64,000 bases of DNA from an uncultured Acetatifactor sp. (lineage in GTDB: Bacteria; Bacillota; Clostridia; Lachnospirales; Lachnospiraceae): NCBI GenBank assembly GCA_947629645.1, contig CANREV010000007.1, positions 1 to 64,000 of the forward strand, written 5' to 3'. The position numbers and the translations under genes were made by a program. The notes beneath the pieces were generated by a model that searched no databases, was not told the origin of the DNA, and saw only the letters and a list, made by a program, of their open reading frames with translations. Of the stretch, positions 1 to 9,474 are shown one piece after another. Positions within the stretch are counted from its first letter, which is position 1. Every line of letters starts with the position of its first letter.

Positions 1-11
1 AGAACGACAAA

Positions 12-32
12 AGCGCCACATTACACGGCGCT
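12..32 (-). terminator. Possible terminator hairpin downstream of the GH3 gene
   Basis: A 6-bp inverted repeat (AGCGCC at 12-17, GGCGCT at 27-32) with a 9-nt loop is followed on the minus strand by TTTTG, and on the plus strand by AATGTTTTT. It lies about 155 nt past the GH3 stop, so it could end that operon or serve a plus-strand gene left of the window. The stem is short, so this is tentative. Nothing else is recognisable in bases 1-188. Confidence 0.35.
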
Positions 33-188
33 AATGTTTTTGATAATTTAAGACATTTTCAAAAATGCTTGACAGACATAATTCCATGCTCCGCATTGCT
101 TCGCATTGCCCCGCTTTGCGCATTTCGCAAACGGCGCGGGCCGAAACCGATGCTTTTTTGCGGCAATACGACTCTGTGCGCTCTGGGA

Positions 189-2354
189 TCATGCGAGAAC
201 GATCTGAAAGATAACCGGCTCTTTCCCCGTCAGCTCCCTGGTCCTCGCATCGGGCTGTCCGAAACCTGCGCTGACTTCAAAACGAGCGCCGTCCACCAGC
301 CTTACTCCCTCATCGTTTACCACCGTAAAGGAATCTTTGTCAACGGGCACCTGGACTTTCACCGTCTTCCCGGCTCCCACAGACACCCTTATAAAACCGC
401 ACAGCCTGGGCGATGGCGTGGCGTGAACGGAGTCCATTGCCCTGATATAGACCTGAACCACATCTTCCACAGCGCAGTCTCCCCGATTCGATACCGCAGC
501 CGCGATCTCAAACTTTTGACCGGGCGCAAGCAAAACCGTCTCTCCCGCAGCCGTTTTCTTCCCGCAGCATTCCACCTGTTCTAACACGGTATCCCCATAA
601 TTTAAGCCATACCCGAAGGGATAGAGAGGCGTGCCGGAAAAATAGCGGTAAGTCCTTCCCTTCATGGAATAATCTTCAAACGCAGGCAGTTCTTCCGTAT
701 CCCGGTAAAAGGTGACGGGCAGCTTGCCGGAAGGAGAGATCTCCCCGAACAAAAGGTCCGCGATCACCCTGCCGCCTCTGGCACCGGCGTACCAGGCCTG
801 CAGCACCGCGCAGCAGTGTTCCTGGGCGTATCTTAAATCCATGGCGCTTCCCGTCATGTTGATCAGGATCACGGGCTTTCCCGTCTCCACCACGGTCTCA
901 AGCAGTTTACTCTGGGACGCAGGCAGGAGCAGATCCTTTTTATCGCCGGAAGCGTAGCTGTTTCCCGTATCCCCTTCTTCCCCCTCCAGAGATTCATCCA
1001 GCCCCAGACAAAGCACGACCACATCGCTGTGCTCCGCCACTGCTGCCGCTTCGCTGAGACGGTCCGCCGTAGCGGAAAGGCTTTCCACCTTCTCCTTAAA
1101 GAGATGGCAGCCCTCCGAATAATACACCCTCACATCGTCCTTTACATAATCCTGAATGCCTTCCAGCACGGTAATGTACCGGGAGGAAGTGCCGTGGTAA
1201 TTCCCGACCAGGGCGGCCCTGCTGTCCGCATTCGGCCCGATCACGCCGATGGATCTCAGATTCTCTTTCTTCAGAGGCAGGATGCCGTTGTTTTTTAAGA
1301 GCACTACCGATTCCGCCGTGGCCTGATCCGCTATCCGCAGATGCTCCCTGCATTCGATCTTCTCATAGCCGATCCGGTCGTACTCCGTCTGATCGAACAG
1401 TCCCAGCAGAAAACGTGTGGTAAACAGCCGCTCCGCCGCCCGGGTGATGTCCTCCTCCGTGATCATGCCCTGCTCATACGCCTTTAGAAGGTGCAGATAG
1501 GTATTCCCGCAGTTCACATCGCAGCCCGCCCTGATAGCCATGGCCGCCGATTCCTCCGCCGTATCCGTCACCATATGCTGGGTATGAAAATCCCGGATAG
1601 CCCAGCAGTCGGACACGAAATGTCCCTCGAACTCCCACTGTCCTCTTAAGATATCGCGGATCAGGGTATCGCTTGCGCAGCAGGGCTCCCCGTTGGTCCT
1701 GTTGTACGCTCCCATGACCGCCTCTACCTTCGCTTCCCTGACCAGCTTTTCAAAAGCGGGAAGATACGTCTCCCACAGATCTTTTTTACTAACCGAAGCG
1801 TTGAATTTATGGCGCAGCGCCTCCGGACCTGAATGTACCGCAAAATGTTTCGCGCAGGCCGCCGCTTTCATATATTCCCCGTCTCCCTGAAGTCCTTCCA
1901 CGAAAGCTTTTCCCAACTCTCCCGTCAGGTAGGGATCCTCCCCATACGTCTCGTGGCCCCTTCCCCATCTGGGATCGCGGAAAATATTCACATTGGGGGA
2001 CCAGAACGTCAATCCTTTGTAGATATCGCGGTCTTTTTTCGCGCTGTAAGCATTGTACTTCGCACGTCCTTCCGTAGCGATCACATCGCCAACCTGACCC
2101 ATCAGCTCCGTATCAAAAGCCGCCGCCATCCCGATGGCCTGAGGGAACATAGTCGCAACGCCGGCTCTGGCTACACCGTGCAGCCCTTCGTTCCACCAAT
2201 TATAGGCGGGCACACCCAGCCGTTCGATGGCCGGAGCATTGTAACGCAGCTGCGCCGCCTTTTCCTCCAGCGTCATCTTCGCCACCAGTTCTTTTGCCCT
2301 CTTCTTTGCGGTCTTTCTGTCCATCCCTTCGTAACCTCGCTTCCCCGATTCCAT
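189..2354 (-). CDS. Glycoside hydrolase family 3, beta-xylosidase type
   Basis: A 721-residue GH3 enzyme that probably removes xylose or glucose from the non-reducing ends of short oligosaccharides inside the cell (no signal peptide). Seen: the early NWWNEGLHGVARAG block typical of the xylosidase-like GH3 branch, the substrate-binding KHF near residue 178, the nucleophile motif FVSDCWAI with Asp at about 249, the second alpha/beta domain, and a C-terminal fibronectin-III-like domain. The start at 2354 was chosen because GGAGAGG lies 7 nt upstream; an ATG at 2381 is also in frame. It is the last gene of an operon behind GH115 (62 nt gap) and the SGNH esterase, which favours a xylosidase role. 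The exact substrate is inferred; beta-glucosidase or arabinosidase activity is possible. Confidence 0.9.
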   Translation of the reverse strand: MESGKRGYEGMDRKTAKKRAKELVAKMTLEEKAAQLRYNAPAIERLGVPAYNWWNEGLHGVARAGVATMFPQAIGMAAAFDTELMGQVGDVIATEGRAKYNAYSAKKDRDIYKGLTFWSPNVNIFRDPRWGRGHETYGEDPYLTGELGKAFVEGLQGDGEYMKAAACAKHFAVHSGPEALRHKFNASVSKKDLWETYLPAFEKLVREAKVEAVMGAYNRTNGEPCCASDTLIRDILRGQWEFEGHFVSDCWAIRDFHTQHMVTDTAEESAAMAIRAGCDVNCGNTYLHLLKAYEQGMITEEDITRAAERLFTTRFLLGLFDQTEYDRIGYEKIECREHLRIADQATAESVVLLKNNGILPLKKENLRSIGVIGPNADSRAALVGNYHGTSSRYITVLEGIQDYVKDDVRVYYSEGCHLFKEKVESLSATADRLSEAAAVAEHSDVVVLCLGLDESLEGEEGDTGNSYASGDKKDLLLPASQSKLLETVVETGKPVILINMTGSAMDLRYAQEHCCAVLQAWYAGARGGRVIADLLFGEISPSGKLPVTFYRDTEELPAFEDYSMKGRTYRYFSGTPLYPFGYGLNYGDTVLEQVECCGKKTAAGETVLLAPGQKFEIAAAVSNRGDCAVEDVVQVYIRAMDSVHATPSPRLCGFIRVSVGAGKTVKVQVPVDKDSFTVVNDEGVRLVDGARFEVSAGFGQPDARTRELTGKEPVIFQIVLA

Positions 2355-2416
2355 CACGGAACCTCTCCGTGTTTTCAGCATACCATATTTAACTTATGGT
2401 TTCCAATCAGTTCATG

Positions 2417-5413
2417 CTATTCTAATACCATATTTTGCGAAAATGGGGACTCTTCCGGTCCCAGATAACTGTCCGCAAGCCTGCTCTCCAGAGGATAAAT
2501 CCTGATCCGCTCCAATACCACGCCCGCGTCCAGCGCCTCCACAGACAGCCTGCACACTCCCGCGTCCCACTCCGCCTCAAGGGCGACCGTCCTGATCTGG
2601 TCCAGAACGCCTCTGCACCAGTCTTCGTCCCTGTGGTCTCCCGCCCGAAAGGTTTCGGGAACAACAGTCACGATCCGGGGCTCTGAACCGGATGGCGTGA
2701 CCATAAGCCGCAGCGCTTTGCCTTTGACCGGCGAATTGGTGGGCGCTGTCAGAAGCTCGATCCGATACCTTCCCGTCTCTTCCAGCCAAAACTGATATGT
2801 CAGCCGGGGCTTTTTTGCCGTTTCCGGGAAAGAGCGCGTAACCGGAAAAACTTTTACAGCGCTGCCATATCTTCCGTAATGTTCCAAAACCCGGAACCCC
2901 GCCCCTTGAACATCTGCTTTTTCACAAAAATGTTTCGCGTCCATGGTCACAACGCCTCTGCGGGGAAGAAACGTCATGGGAGGCAGCTCCTTTGTCTGAA
3001 AACTTCTCGCCCGGATCTCCACCGCCACAAGCGTATCCCCATCCGTGATAAACAGCCGTTTCTTAGAAACGCCCAAAGGCAGCCGCTCCCGCAGACAGCG
3101 GATCTCCACTTCTTTCACCGGGCGCTCTTCCCCCACAGAGTACACTTCCCCCGCGGATTGTTCTTCTAAAACGGACGGTTCTTCCCCGATGAGGGAAGCC
3201 GCCCCTTCGGGATGCGCCGTGCCATCTGAGGGGCCAACCTGCAACCAGTCCGGCATCCCGCCCTCCTCCGGCACAATCCGGCAGCGCAGCGCCCCCTGTC
3301 CATCGTTTGCCAGTTCCAGCAATACCCTGTCGCAGTCAAAACTTAAGAAATCATCCACTCTGATCACGGCAGGTTCTCCGTACTGTTTATAAAAGACCTG
3401 ATTATCGTCTTTTCTGGATACGCTCAGCCTGCTTTTCTTTATTGGCGTTACCCGGCTTAAGACAGGATAGCGGCAGCCGTCCTCGTTCCAGCGGGTAAAG
3501 CCGATATGAGGGGCAAGCTGCATCCCGTTCCATTTTCCTTCCGCAAACCGTCCGAATTCTTCCGTAAAAAGCCGGTCTTTTTCGATACAGTCCGCCGCAA
3601 GTCTTCCGTACTCATTGGCGATAGTCCTGCCCTGGGAAGCGTAATGCTGATTCCTGCCCGCATAGAGCTGCAGCTTCATAAGATTCATTCCCGCCATTGC
3701 GGGGAAGTGAACCATGCTGTAATATCCTCTTTTTTCCCTGTCACAGAGCTGCTCCATAATCTCTGCGGACAAGCGTTCCACCTCCCGCACCCGTTCTAAT
3801 ATCCGGTCCGCTTCCAGATAATGGCAGGGGTGGTATACCTTTTCGTTTAAAGCCTCCGGCCTGCGCAGATGCAGCAGATCGATGTATTCCGTAAACACCC
3901 GGGCTATCCGCTCCTGCAGTCCGCCTCCCGCCTCTCTGAAATTCTGCGCCGCCCACTTTCGCAAAAACGCCTCGGCGCTGTCCATGCGCTCTGTTCCCCA
4001 TGTGTCAAAATCATAGGCCATGTTCATAAAAAAGGTCAGAGGAACTTCATGAAACTTTAAATCGCCCACATTGACAATCCACAATTCCCGTATTCCGTAC
4101 TCGTAGGCCGTACACATCTGCTCCCACATTTTGGTCAGAGGAGTGGAATCGATCCATTCGTAAGATACAGGGCCGCCGTGATAATCCAGATGATAGTACA
4201 TGCCAAAGCCGCCTTTGCGGCTCCGCAGTTCTTTTGTGGGCAAAGTGCGCATATTGCCATAGTTGTCCTCACAGAGCATACAGATCACGCCCTCCAGCCC
4301 TTCCCAGTCTTTCAGGCCGGATACGTCCCCATCCCCGTAAAAATAGTCTTCCACTTCTTTATACAGCGCCAGCATCAGAGGCTTTCCGTTTAAATCCTCG
4401 CCGATGGTCTTTTGGATCAGCTGCCGCTGTTTTGTGATGATATCTTTTAGCAGCGCGATATTTTCCGCCAACGAAGCGTCATCCCCCAGCATGGAGGAAT
4501 CCCGTTCCCCGCGCATGCCGATGGTGATCATATTCTCATATCCGCCGCTTCTTTTCAGGGCATCCTCCCAATAGCGCAAAAGCCCCTGCCGGTTGGTATA
4601 GAAGTTCCATTCGTTGCCGTATCTGCTCTCTTCTCCCCGTACCTTATCCCATTCCTCACTGGCTCTTAAGCAGGGCTCATGGTGGGAATATCCTATGATG
4701 ACCCCGTAAAGATCTGCAAGCTTTTCATTGGCGTCCTCCGGCCCGTCCAGCGGGAAAGAAGATGTCCACATAGCAGGCCAGAGATAATTTCCTTTCATGC
4801 GAAGCAAAAATTCAAAAACATAGCGGTAAGCCTCCGCGCAAAATCCACCGAAATGCTCCGTCACCCAGGTGCCGAAACAGGGCCATTCATCATTGATAAA
4901 GAACCCCCGGTAACGGACGCTGGGCTCTTTGGAGAGGGTGCAGATATCTTCCCCCAGGATGGGATGGGCATTTTGAGGCGGCAGAGAATCGCCCCAGTAC
5001 ACAAGAGGCGTCACTCCCAGATATTCAGACAGCGCAAACATGCCATAGATGGTCCCCCGTTTATCGCTGCCGCAAATCACCAAAGCTTCAGCCACTCCGT
5101 CAAAAGGCCGGGAAACATATGCAATCCGATAGACTTCTCTCTTTCCTTCCAACGATGCAAGACTCATCTTTCCTTCCTGAACAAGACGCTCCATGAGAGG
5201 ACTTCTGCCACAGGTGGCGCAGAGGATCACCGCTTCCTCAGAAAGAATCTGTTTCTCCGTCAAAAGGTCCGGCCTTACGCCCGTCACCATTTCCAGATCA
5301 GAGGCTACAGATTCCCCGATCTTTCGCACTCCCTCAAACGCCGCCTCCTCTATAAGCAGGGGAACCGCCCCGCCGTTTCTGATCAAAGAAAATTCCATTG
5401 CTTCCATCTCCAT
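2417..5413 (-). CDS. Glycoside hydrolase family 115, xylan alpha-1,2-glucuronidase
   Basis: A 998-residue protein recognisable as GH115 by the block RYRGFFINDEWP, the following FLLRMKGNYLWPAMW, IGYSHHEPC, and GMRGERD in the central barrel, plus a C-terminal beta-sandwich domain. Family members remove (4-O-methyl)glucuronic acid from internal and terminal xylose units of xylan. No signal peptide is seen, so it probably acts in the cytoplasm on imported oligosaccharides. Three in-frame ATGs (5413, 5407, 5398) are close together. AGGG lies 9 nt before the second and GGAG 9 nt before the third, so the true start may be 5407 or 5398. It sits between the SGNH esterase (30 nt gap) and GH3 in one transcription unit. 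Family assignment is firm; fine specificity is inferred. Confidence 0.92.
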   Translation of the reverse strand: MEMEAMEFSLIRNGGAVPLLIEEAAFEGVRKIGESVASDLEMVTGVRPDLLTEKQILSEEAVILCATCGRSPLMERLVQEGKMSLASLEGKREVYRIAYVSRPFDGVAEALVICGSDKRGTIYGMFALSEYLGVTPLVYWGDSLPPQNAHPILGEDICTLSKEPSVRYRGFFINDEWPCFGTWVTEHFGGFCAEAYRYVFEFLLRMKGNYLWPAMWTSSFPLDGPEDANEKLADLYGVIIGYSHHEPCLRASEEWDKVRGEESRYGNEWNFYTNRQGLLRYWEDALKRSGGYENMITIGMRGERDSSMLGDDASLAENIALLKDIITKQRQLIQKTIGEDLNGKPLMLALYKEVEDYFYGDGDVSGLKDWEGLEGVICMLCEDNYGNMRTLPTKELRSRKGGFGMYYHLDYHGGPVSYEWIDSTPLTKMWEQMCTAYEYGIRELWIVNVGDLKFHEVPLTFFMNMAYDFDTWGTERMDSAEAFLRKWAAQNFREAGGGLQERIARVFTEYIDLLHLRRPEALNEKVYHPCHYLEADRILERVREVERLSAEIMEQLCDREKRGYYSMVHFPAMAGMNLMKLQLYAGRNQHYASQGRTIANEYGRLAADCIEKDRLFTEEFGRFAEGKWNGMQLAPHIGFTRWNEDGCRYPVLSRVTPIKKSRLSVSRKDDNQVFYKQYGEPAVIRVDDFLSFDCDRVLLELANDGQGALRCRIVPEEGGMPDWLQVGPSDGTAHPEGAASLIGEEPSVLEEQSAGEVYSVGEERPVKEVEIRCLRERLPLGVSKKRLFITDGDTLVAVEIRARSFQTKELPPMTFLPRRGVVTMDAKHFCEKADVQGAGFRVLEHYGRYGSAVKVFPVTRSFPETAKKPRLTYQFWLEETGRYRIELLTAPTNSPVKGKALRLMVTPSGSEPRIVTVVPETFRAGDHRDEDWCRGVLDQIRTVALEAEWDAGVCRLSVEALDAGVVLERIRIYPLESRLADSYLGPEESPFSQNMVLE

Positions 5414-5443
5414 TCGCCCTACGGTATCATCCCGGAATCTGTC

Positions 5444-7165
5444 TTAGGGTGCGTCTACAAAGCCGAACCCTAAAATTGTAAACTGTTTTTCCTCATCTCC
5501 CTGCGCCATCCTGATCTCCACATGGTGACGCTTTCTCTCCAGCCCCCGAAACAGGATCAACGCGTTACAGTGCACCCAGCCAACCTCTCTGGGATCGATG
5601 GTGCGCACCTTTTTGCCATCCACAAAAATATCCGCCCGTCCGGCTAAGGCTTGGGCGGAATCTTTTTCCACTATAAGCAGCGCGCTGCAGACGATATCCA
5701 TAACAAAGGGTCTGCTTCCTCCCGTATGCATCCAGTTAAAGGGAAATTCCGGCGTCCTAAACAGATCCCTGTTTCGTTCCACCGCCTGCAGATCCTCGTC
5801 CGTCTCCGAAAAATCCCCGCAATCTGCCTCCGCAAATTCCGAAACGCTGCCGCGGTCAAAGAATTTTACCTCCGTAAATTCGCTGCCGTAAACAGGCTTC
5901 ACCCGATTTACCCCTAAAGCGGGCGGAACATCCTGCGCTTTGTCCGCCTCTTCCATCAGGTGCAGCAGGCAGTCCGCCATCACGGTATGTCCCAGATTTG
6001 ACGGGTGGTAGACATCATAAAAATACTGGTTCTTGCTGATTACCCTTCCTGTCTGCGGCCTGAGATAGAATTGTTCCACGACACCATCCCTGACACTGAC
6101 CATAGGAAGCTGGTAAGCCTCTCCCACTTTGGACAGACGCTCCTGAAGGTTATAGTCATCAGAGAACACGGAAAACAACAAAATGACCGCCGGCTCCTGA
6201 AAACCGAGCAGGATCTTTCTCACCAGGCACTCAAAGCTCTCCCCCCCTGTCTCATCCCCCTCATCGTTTACGGCAAATTCTATCACTACCAGATCCGGTT
6301 TCACACGTCCTTCATCACACACATCCCTGTCGTAGCGCAGCATGCCAAGCTCCGAAGAAGTGCCTCCTACCCCCGCCTTTACATAGTGAATGTTTTCCTC
6401 TGTACCCCTGCCGCATAATCTGCAAAAGCCCTGGAACGTTTTCCACGCATAACACTGGTCATTGATAGGGATGGCTCCGGCCCCCTGGGTGATGGATCCT
6501 CCGATAAAAGCCACCGTGGTATCCTCCCCGCCTCTGGCTTTGCGAAAGACCTTTTTCAGGCGGTGGACATTTCCGAGACGAAACAGAGATCTGGCAAGGA
6601 TATCCCGATAAGCCGGACTGTCAAAATCCACCTGTCCTTCTTCCTCCGGTTCAGGCACTTCATATCCGTCCTGAAGGTAAAGGCGCACCGCAACCTCCGC
6701 CAATGTGTTTGCCTTGGCAAATTCAAAACGGATCTGCCCCGGAACCTGATCATCGTCCGACCAGTCCACCTCAGACATTTTAACCATTGTCTCCATGCCG
6801 TCACCCCGCACCGTTACACGATGTATGGTGCCTGTGACATAGGGATCCGTCTTTCCATACATCTGCAGCACAAAGGAGATTCGTTCTGTAGGATCTAAAG
6901 TCTCCACGGACACGCCGATCGCATAGACCAGCCGCCGAAATCCTTCCGCCGTGCGCAGCAGATCCAGAATCCGCCTGTCCGTAATTCCTCCCGCGATCCG
7001 CGCAAAGCTCACCAGCCGCTCATTGTCAAGGAAAATAACCTGTGTGCCGCTGCCGTCTTTCTGCGGCGACCCTGCCACCTGCTTTCGCCGCATGATATAA
7101 AAGCTTTTCCGCTTTTTTTCCGGATCCTTTGGCGCTTTTGGCGCTGAAACGTTTTGTTCTTCCAT
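5444..7165 (-). CDS. SGNH/GDSL hydrolase, probable acetyl-xylan esterase
   Basis: A 573-residue protein with an N-terminal beta-rich region (about 40-170), a central SGNH hydrolase domain and a C-terminal beta domain (about 440-573). The four SGNH blocks are visible: Ser224 in FIGGSITQGAG, the Gly pair near 267 (AGVGGTSSE), Asn300 in FAVND, and Asp384/His387 in DVYHPSNLGH. Such enzymes remove acetyl groups from sugars. As first gene of the operon with GH115 and GH3, it most likely strips acetyl groups from xylo-oligosaccharides (inference). There is no signal peptide. The first 25 residues are polar and may be a non-conserved leader. The start at 7165 has a GGGGG run 9 nt upstream. Confidence 0.82.
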   Translation of the reverse strand: MEEQNVSAPKAPKDPEKKRKSFYIMRRKQVAGSPQKDGSGTQVIFLDNERLVSFARIAGGITDRRILDLLRTAEGFRRLVYAIGVSVETLDPTERISFVLQMYGKTDPYVTGTIHRVTVRGDGMETMVKMSEVDWSDDDQVPGQIRFEFAKANTLAEVAVRLYLQDGYEVPEPEEEGQVDFDSPAYRDILARSLFRLGNVHRLKKVFRKARGGEDTTVAFIGGSITQGAGAIPINDQCYAWKTFQGFCRLCGRGTEENIHYVKAGVGGTSSELGMLRYDRDVCDEGRVKPDLVVIEFAVNDEGDETGGESFECLVRKILLGFQEPAVILLFSVFSDDYNLQERLSKVGEAYQLPMVSVRDGVVEQFYLRPQTGRVISKNQYFYDVYHPSNLGHTVMADCLLHLMEEADKAQDVPPALGVNRVKPVYGSEFTEVKFFDRGSVSEFAEADCGDFSETDEDLQAVERNRDLFRTPEFPFNWMHTGGSRPFVMDIVCSALLIVEKDSAQALAGRADIFVDGKKVRTIDPREVGWVHCNALILFRGLERKRHHVEIRMAQGDEEKQFTILGFGFVDAP

Positions 7166-7210
7166 AATGGTATGCCCCCGATTCCGCTTTTGCGCTTACT
7201 TTTTACTTCC

Positions 7211-7260
7211 ATTATAATATATTTTCCTCAGGAATCTTCCTAAACCTTGTGGAATCTTTC
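7211..7260 (-). promoter_or_regulatory. Promoter and direct-repeat operator of the esterase-GH115-GH3 operon
   Basis: On the minus strand a perfect -10 (TATAAT, 7211-7216) lacks a good -35; the hexamer at 17-bp spacing is GAAGAT. That position is covered by a 10-bp direct repeat, GGAATCTTCC at 7231-7240 and GGAATCTTTC at 7251-7260 (plus-strand reading), with a period of exactly 20 bp. A weak -35 overlapped by same-face direct repeats is the usual layout for an AraC-family or similar activator. The regulator is not encoded next to this operon. Confidence 0.5.
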
Positions 7261-7313
7261 TCATTTATTGCTATCCTTCCATCTGGCATGGTAAAAAAGT
7301 TTGATTCTGGTAC

Positions 7314-7342
7314 TTTTTATCAAGCCACTTCTTTTGTATACT
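7314..7342 (+). promoter_or_regulatory. Probable promoter of the ECF S-component gene
   Basis: A -10-like TATACT (7337-7342) precedes the start codon by about 45 nt. The -35 is poor (TTTTTA about 17 nt upstream). The implied leader is only about 35-40 nt, so there is no room for a riboswitch and none is seen. Confidence 0.4.
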
Positions 7343-7384
7343 GCTTTTAATCCATGGAAAATCTGTTAGAAGGAGTCATACATT

Positions 7385-8344
7385 ATGAAAAAAACAAGAA
7401 GTTACAAAACACTGATTGCAGGCGCCGTCCTGCTGATCCTCTCAATCATTTGTGCTGTCTATACTTACCATACCAGTTATCAGGAGTCCGTAGCCGCAGG
7501 CAGCGCCCTCTCTCAGGTCAAAGCGCAGATCGCATCCATTGAGGCCGGCACATCCTCCGGCGATCTGGAAGCGCTGAATGCACAGCAAAGCGCTCTCTCC
7601 GACCGGAAACTGGCGCTGGAGCGTCCCTATTCCTACGCTCTGACACTGCTTTTCTTCGCCGTTCTTCTGACCGCAAAGGGAATCTGCAATGCCCTCGCAG
7701 GAACTGCCAGAGTCCGGAAAGCTGACGTCAAACGCCTGGCGCAGGCCGGTCTTCTGGCGGCGCTGTGCTATATCGGTTTCGCTTTCTTTAAGATTGACAT
7801 TCCCGTTGGCACCGAAAAGACCGCTTTTCATTTCGGCAATGTCTTCTGTGTGCTGGCTGCCCTTCTGTTGGGAGGGTACTGGGGCGGCCTGGCAGGCGCC
7901 GTAGGAATGACGATCGGCGACCTTACCTCCTCTTATGTGACCAGCGCGCCAAAGACATTCCTCTTAAAAATGCTCATCGGCCTGATCGTAGGACTGGTAG
8001 CGCATAAAATTTTCCGGCTGAGCAAAGACCACTCTCCCAAATATGTCACCGGAGTCACGATCCTTGCCAGCGTATGCGGTATGGGATTTAATATCGTAGC
8101 GGACCCGTTGACAGGTTACCTGTATAAGACCTTTCTGCTTGGTATCCCTCAGGATATCGCCTCCACGCTGGCCAAGATAAGCACCGTCACCACCTCGGTC
8201 AACGCCGTTGTGGCCGTGATCGCCGCGTCCGTATTCTATCTGGCCCTTCGTCCGGCGCTTCGCAAATCAGGACTGTTCGTATACGCAGAACCGGAAGAGG
8301 AAGAAAAGGAAGAGGAAAAAAAGGCAAATAAGGAAAAGGAATAA
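7385..8344 (+). CDS. ECF transporter S component, substrate unknown
   Basis: A 319-residue integral membrane protein. A first membrane span (about 9-28) is followed by a polar, probably coiled segment (about 30-65), a second span, and then a block of about five spans (about 115-295) with the glycine-rich signature of energy-coupling-factor S components, including FGNVFCVLAALLLGGYWGGL and GDLTSSYVTSAPKTF. It ends in a charged Glu/Lys-rich tail. S components bind a vitamin or other micronutrient and borrow a shared ATPase/EcfT module, which is not in this window. The ribosome site GAAGGAG is well placed. No riboswitch helps to name the ligand. The two-span N-terminal extension is unlike minimal S components of about 180-200 residues. 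Confidence 0.75.
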   Translation: MKKTRSYKTLIAGAVLLILSIICAVYTYHTSYQESVAAGSALSQVKAQIASIEAGTSSGDLEALNAQQSALSDRKLALERPYSYALTLLFFAVLLTAKGICNALAGTARVRKADVKRLAQAGLLAALCYIGFAFFKIDIPVGTEKTAFHFGNVFCVLAALLLGGYWGGLAGAVGMTIGDLTSSYVTSAPKTFLLKMLIGLIVGLVAHKIFRLSKDHSPKYVTGVTILASVCGMGFNIVADPLTGYLYKTFLLGIPQDIASTLAKISTVTTSVNAVVAVIAASVFYLALRPALRKSGLFVYAEPEEEEKEEEKKANKEKE

Positions 8345-8373
8345 CTGAAAAACGCAATACTTCCAAAAACAGC

Positions 8374-8421
8374 AAAAGGCTGTCGCTTCCGCGGATATGG
8401 GTCCGCAGGCGACAGCCTTTT
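8374..8421. terminator. Bidirectional terminator between two converging genes
   Basis: A perfect 13-bp stem (AAAAGGCTGTCGC at 8374-8386, GCGACAGCCTTTT at 8409-8421) contains an inner GCGGA/TCCGC helix. A and T tracts on the two arms let it work in both directions. It serves the ECF gene (ends 8344) and the DUF4097 gene, whose stop codon lies 3 nt beyond it. Confidence 0.87.
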
Positions 8422-8423
8422 CC

Positions 8424-9404
8424 TTATTGCTGAAATGTTATGGTCACATTTCCCATGGAACACTCTATGTCTATGGTCTTCCCCGCATGATTATCGATAT
8501 ATTGTTCACTGGAAAAACCGCTGCCTCCGCCCGACCCCAACGTCACGTTTCCCAAGGCCTGGGAGAGCTCATAGTTGAAATCCTGTTGACTGCCTTTCAG
8601 ATTCAGATCCACATTTCCCATGGAACACTCTATAGAAATATCGGAGGCCGCATCCCCGGCAGCGGTAAATTCTCCCATGCCCACTACCGCGTCCAGCGTA
8701 TTCGTTGACAGACCGCTCAGCGAAATCTTTCCCATACCTACGGAAGTCTCCACTTCCTGCGCCTGCAGCTGATTTATGGCAATCTCTCCGGCTCCCGCCT
8801 CCAGATCCGCGCTGTGCGTGACAAGCCGGTCAAACTCCAGCTTTCCCGCCCCCACATTGATATACACCTTGTCAAAGGAACAATCCTCGGGAACGTACAG
8901 GACGATACTGCATTCTTTTATGTATATACTTTTGGGGACGTTTACGGAAGAATTGATATGGAGAACGCCATCTTTTACATACCCCTGAAATTTCCCCGCA
9001 TTCCTGGCCTCAAGGTAAAAATTTCCATCCGATGAGTTCTCTGTGGTAAGGCTGCAGGCGCCGACTTCAATATCCAGCTCCCGAATATCGCTTCCCAGGC
9101 TGTATTTGTCTATCGTTCCGGTCTGCGTGCTGAAATGACGGTCAAACCCTGCATCTTCCTCAATCTTGTAATCAATATTTTCCAACTCCTCGACAATTTC
9201 ATTATTTCCAATGAAATCATCGATGCTGATCCCCCATCTCTCCCAATCCGATAAATTGATGTGAATGCGCCCATGAGTCGCATTCTCCACCACGTTCTCG
9301 ATCGTTTTCCTTCCCCGGACAGTCCCTGCAATAGCCGCAAACACGCAGCCTGTCACGAACAGTACCAACGCTGTGACCGCACAGCCCTTCATAAACTTTT
9401 TCAT
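8424..9404 (-). CDS. DUF4097-type beta-helix envelope protein
   Basis: A 326-residue protein with an N-terminal membrane segment (about 8-27) followed by an extracytoplasmic region rich in short beta repeats (ITTENSS, VGAGKLEF, GAGEIAI, VGMGKISL, GMGEFTA, CSMGNV), typical of the DUF4097 putative adhesin family. The N-terminus contains VTGC, so lipoprotein processing at Cys20 is an alternative to a membrane anchor. The start at 9404 is taken because AGG lies about 9 nt upstream and the hydrophobic segment follows directly; a longer frame reaches 9470. It is the third gene of a padR-DUF1700-DUF4097 cassette. In related bacteria such cassettes respond to envelope stress; the biochemical function is unknown. 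Confidence 0.8.
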   Translation of the reverse strand: MKKFMKGCAVTALVLFVTGCVFAAIAGTVRGRKTIENVVENATHGRIHINLSDWERWGISIDDFIGNNEIVEELENIDYKIEEDAGFDRHFSTQTGTIDKYSLGSDIRELDIEVGACSLTTENSSDGNFYLEARNAGKFQGYVKDGVLHINSSVNVPKSIYIKECSIVLYVPEDCSFDKVYINVGAGKLEFDRLVTHSADLEAGAGEIAINQLQAQEVETSVGMGKISLSGLSTNTLDAVVGMGEFTAAGDAASDISIECSMGNVDLNLKGSQQDFNYELSQALGNVTLGSGGGSGFSSEQYIDNHAGKTIDIECSMGNVTITFQQ

Positions 9405-9474
9405 ATCAAAAACCTGCCTTTCTGTAACCCGCGGACTTTCCTGTGGATTTCCCACATTGCGCAGGCACAATGCG

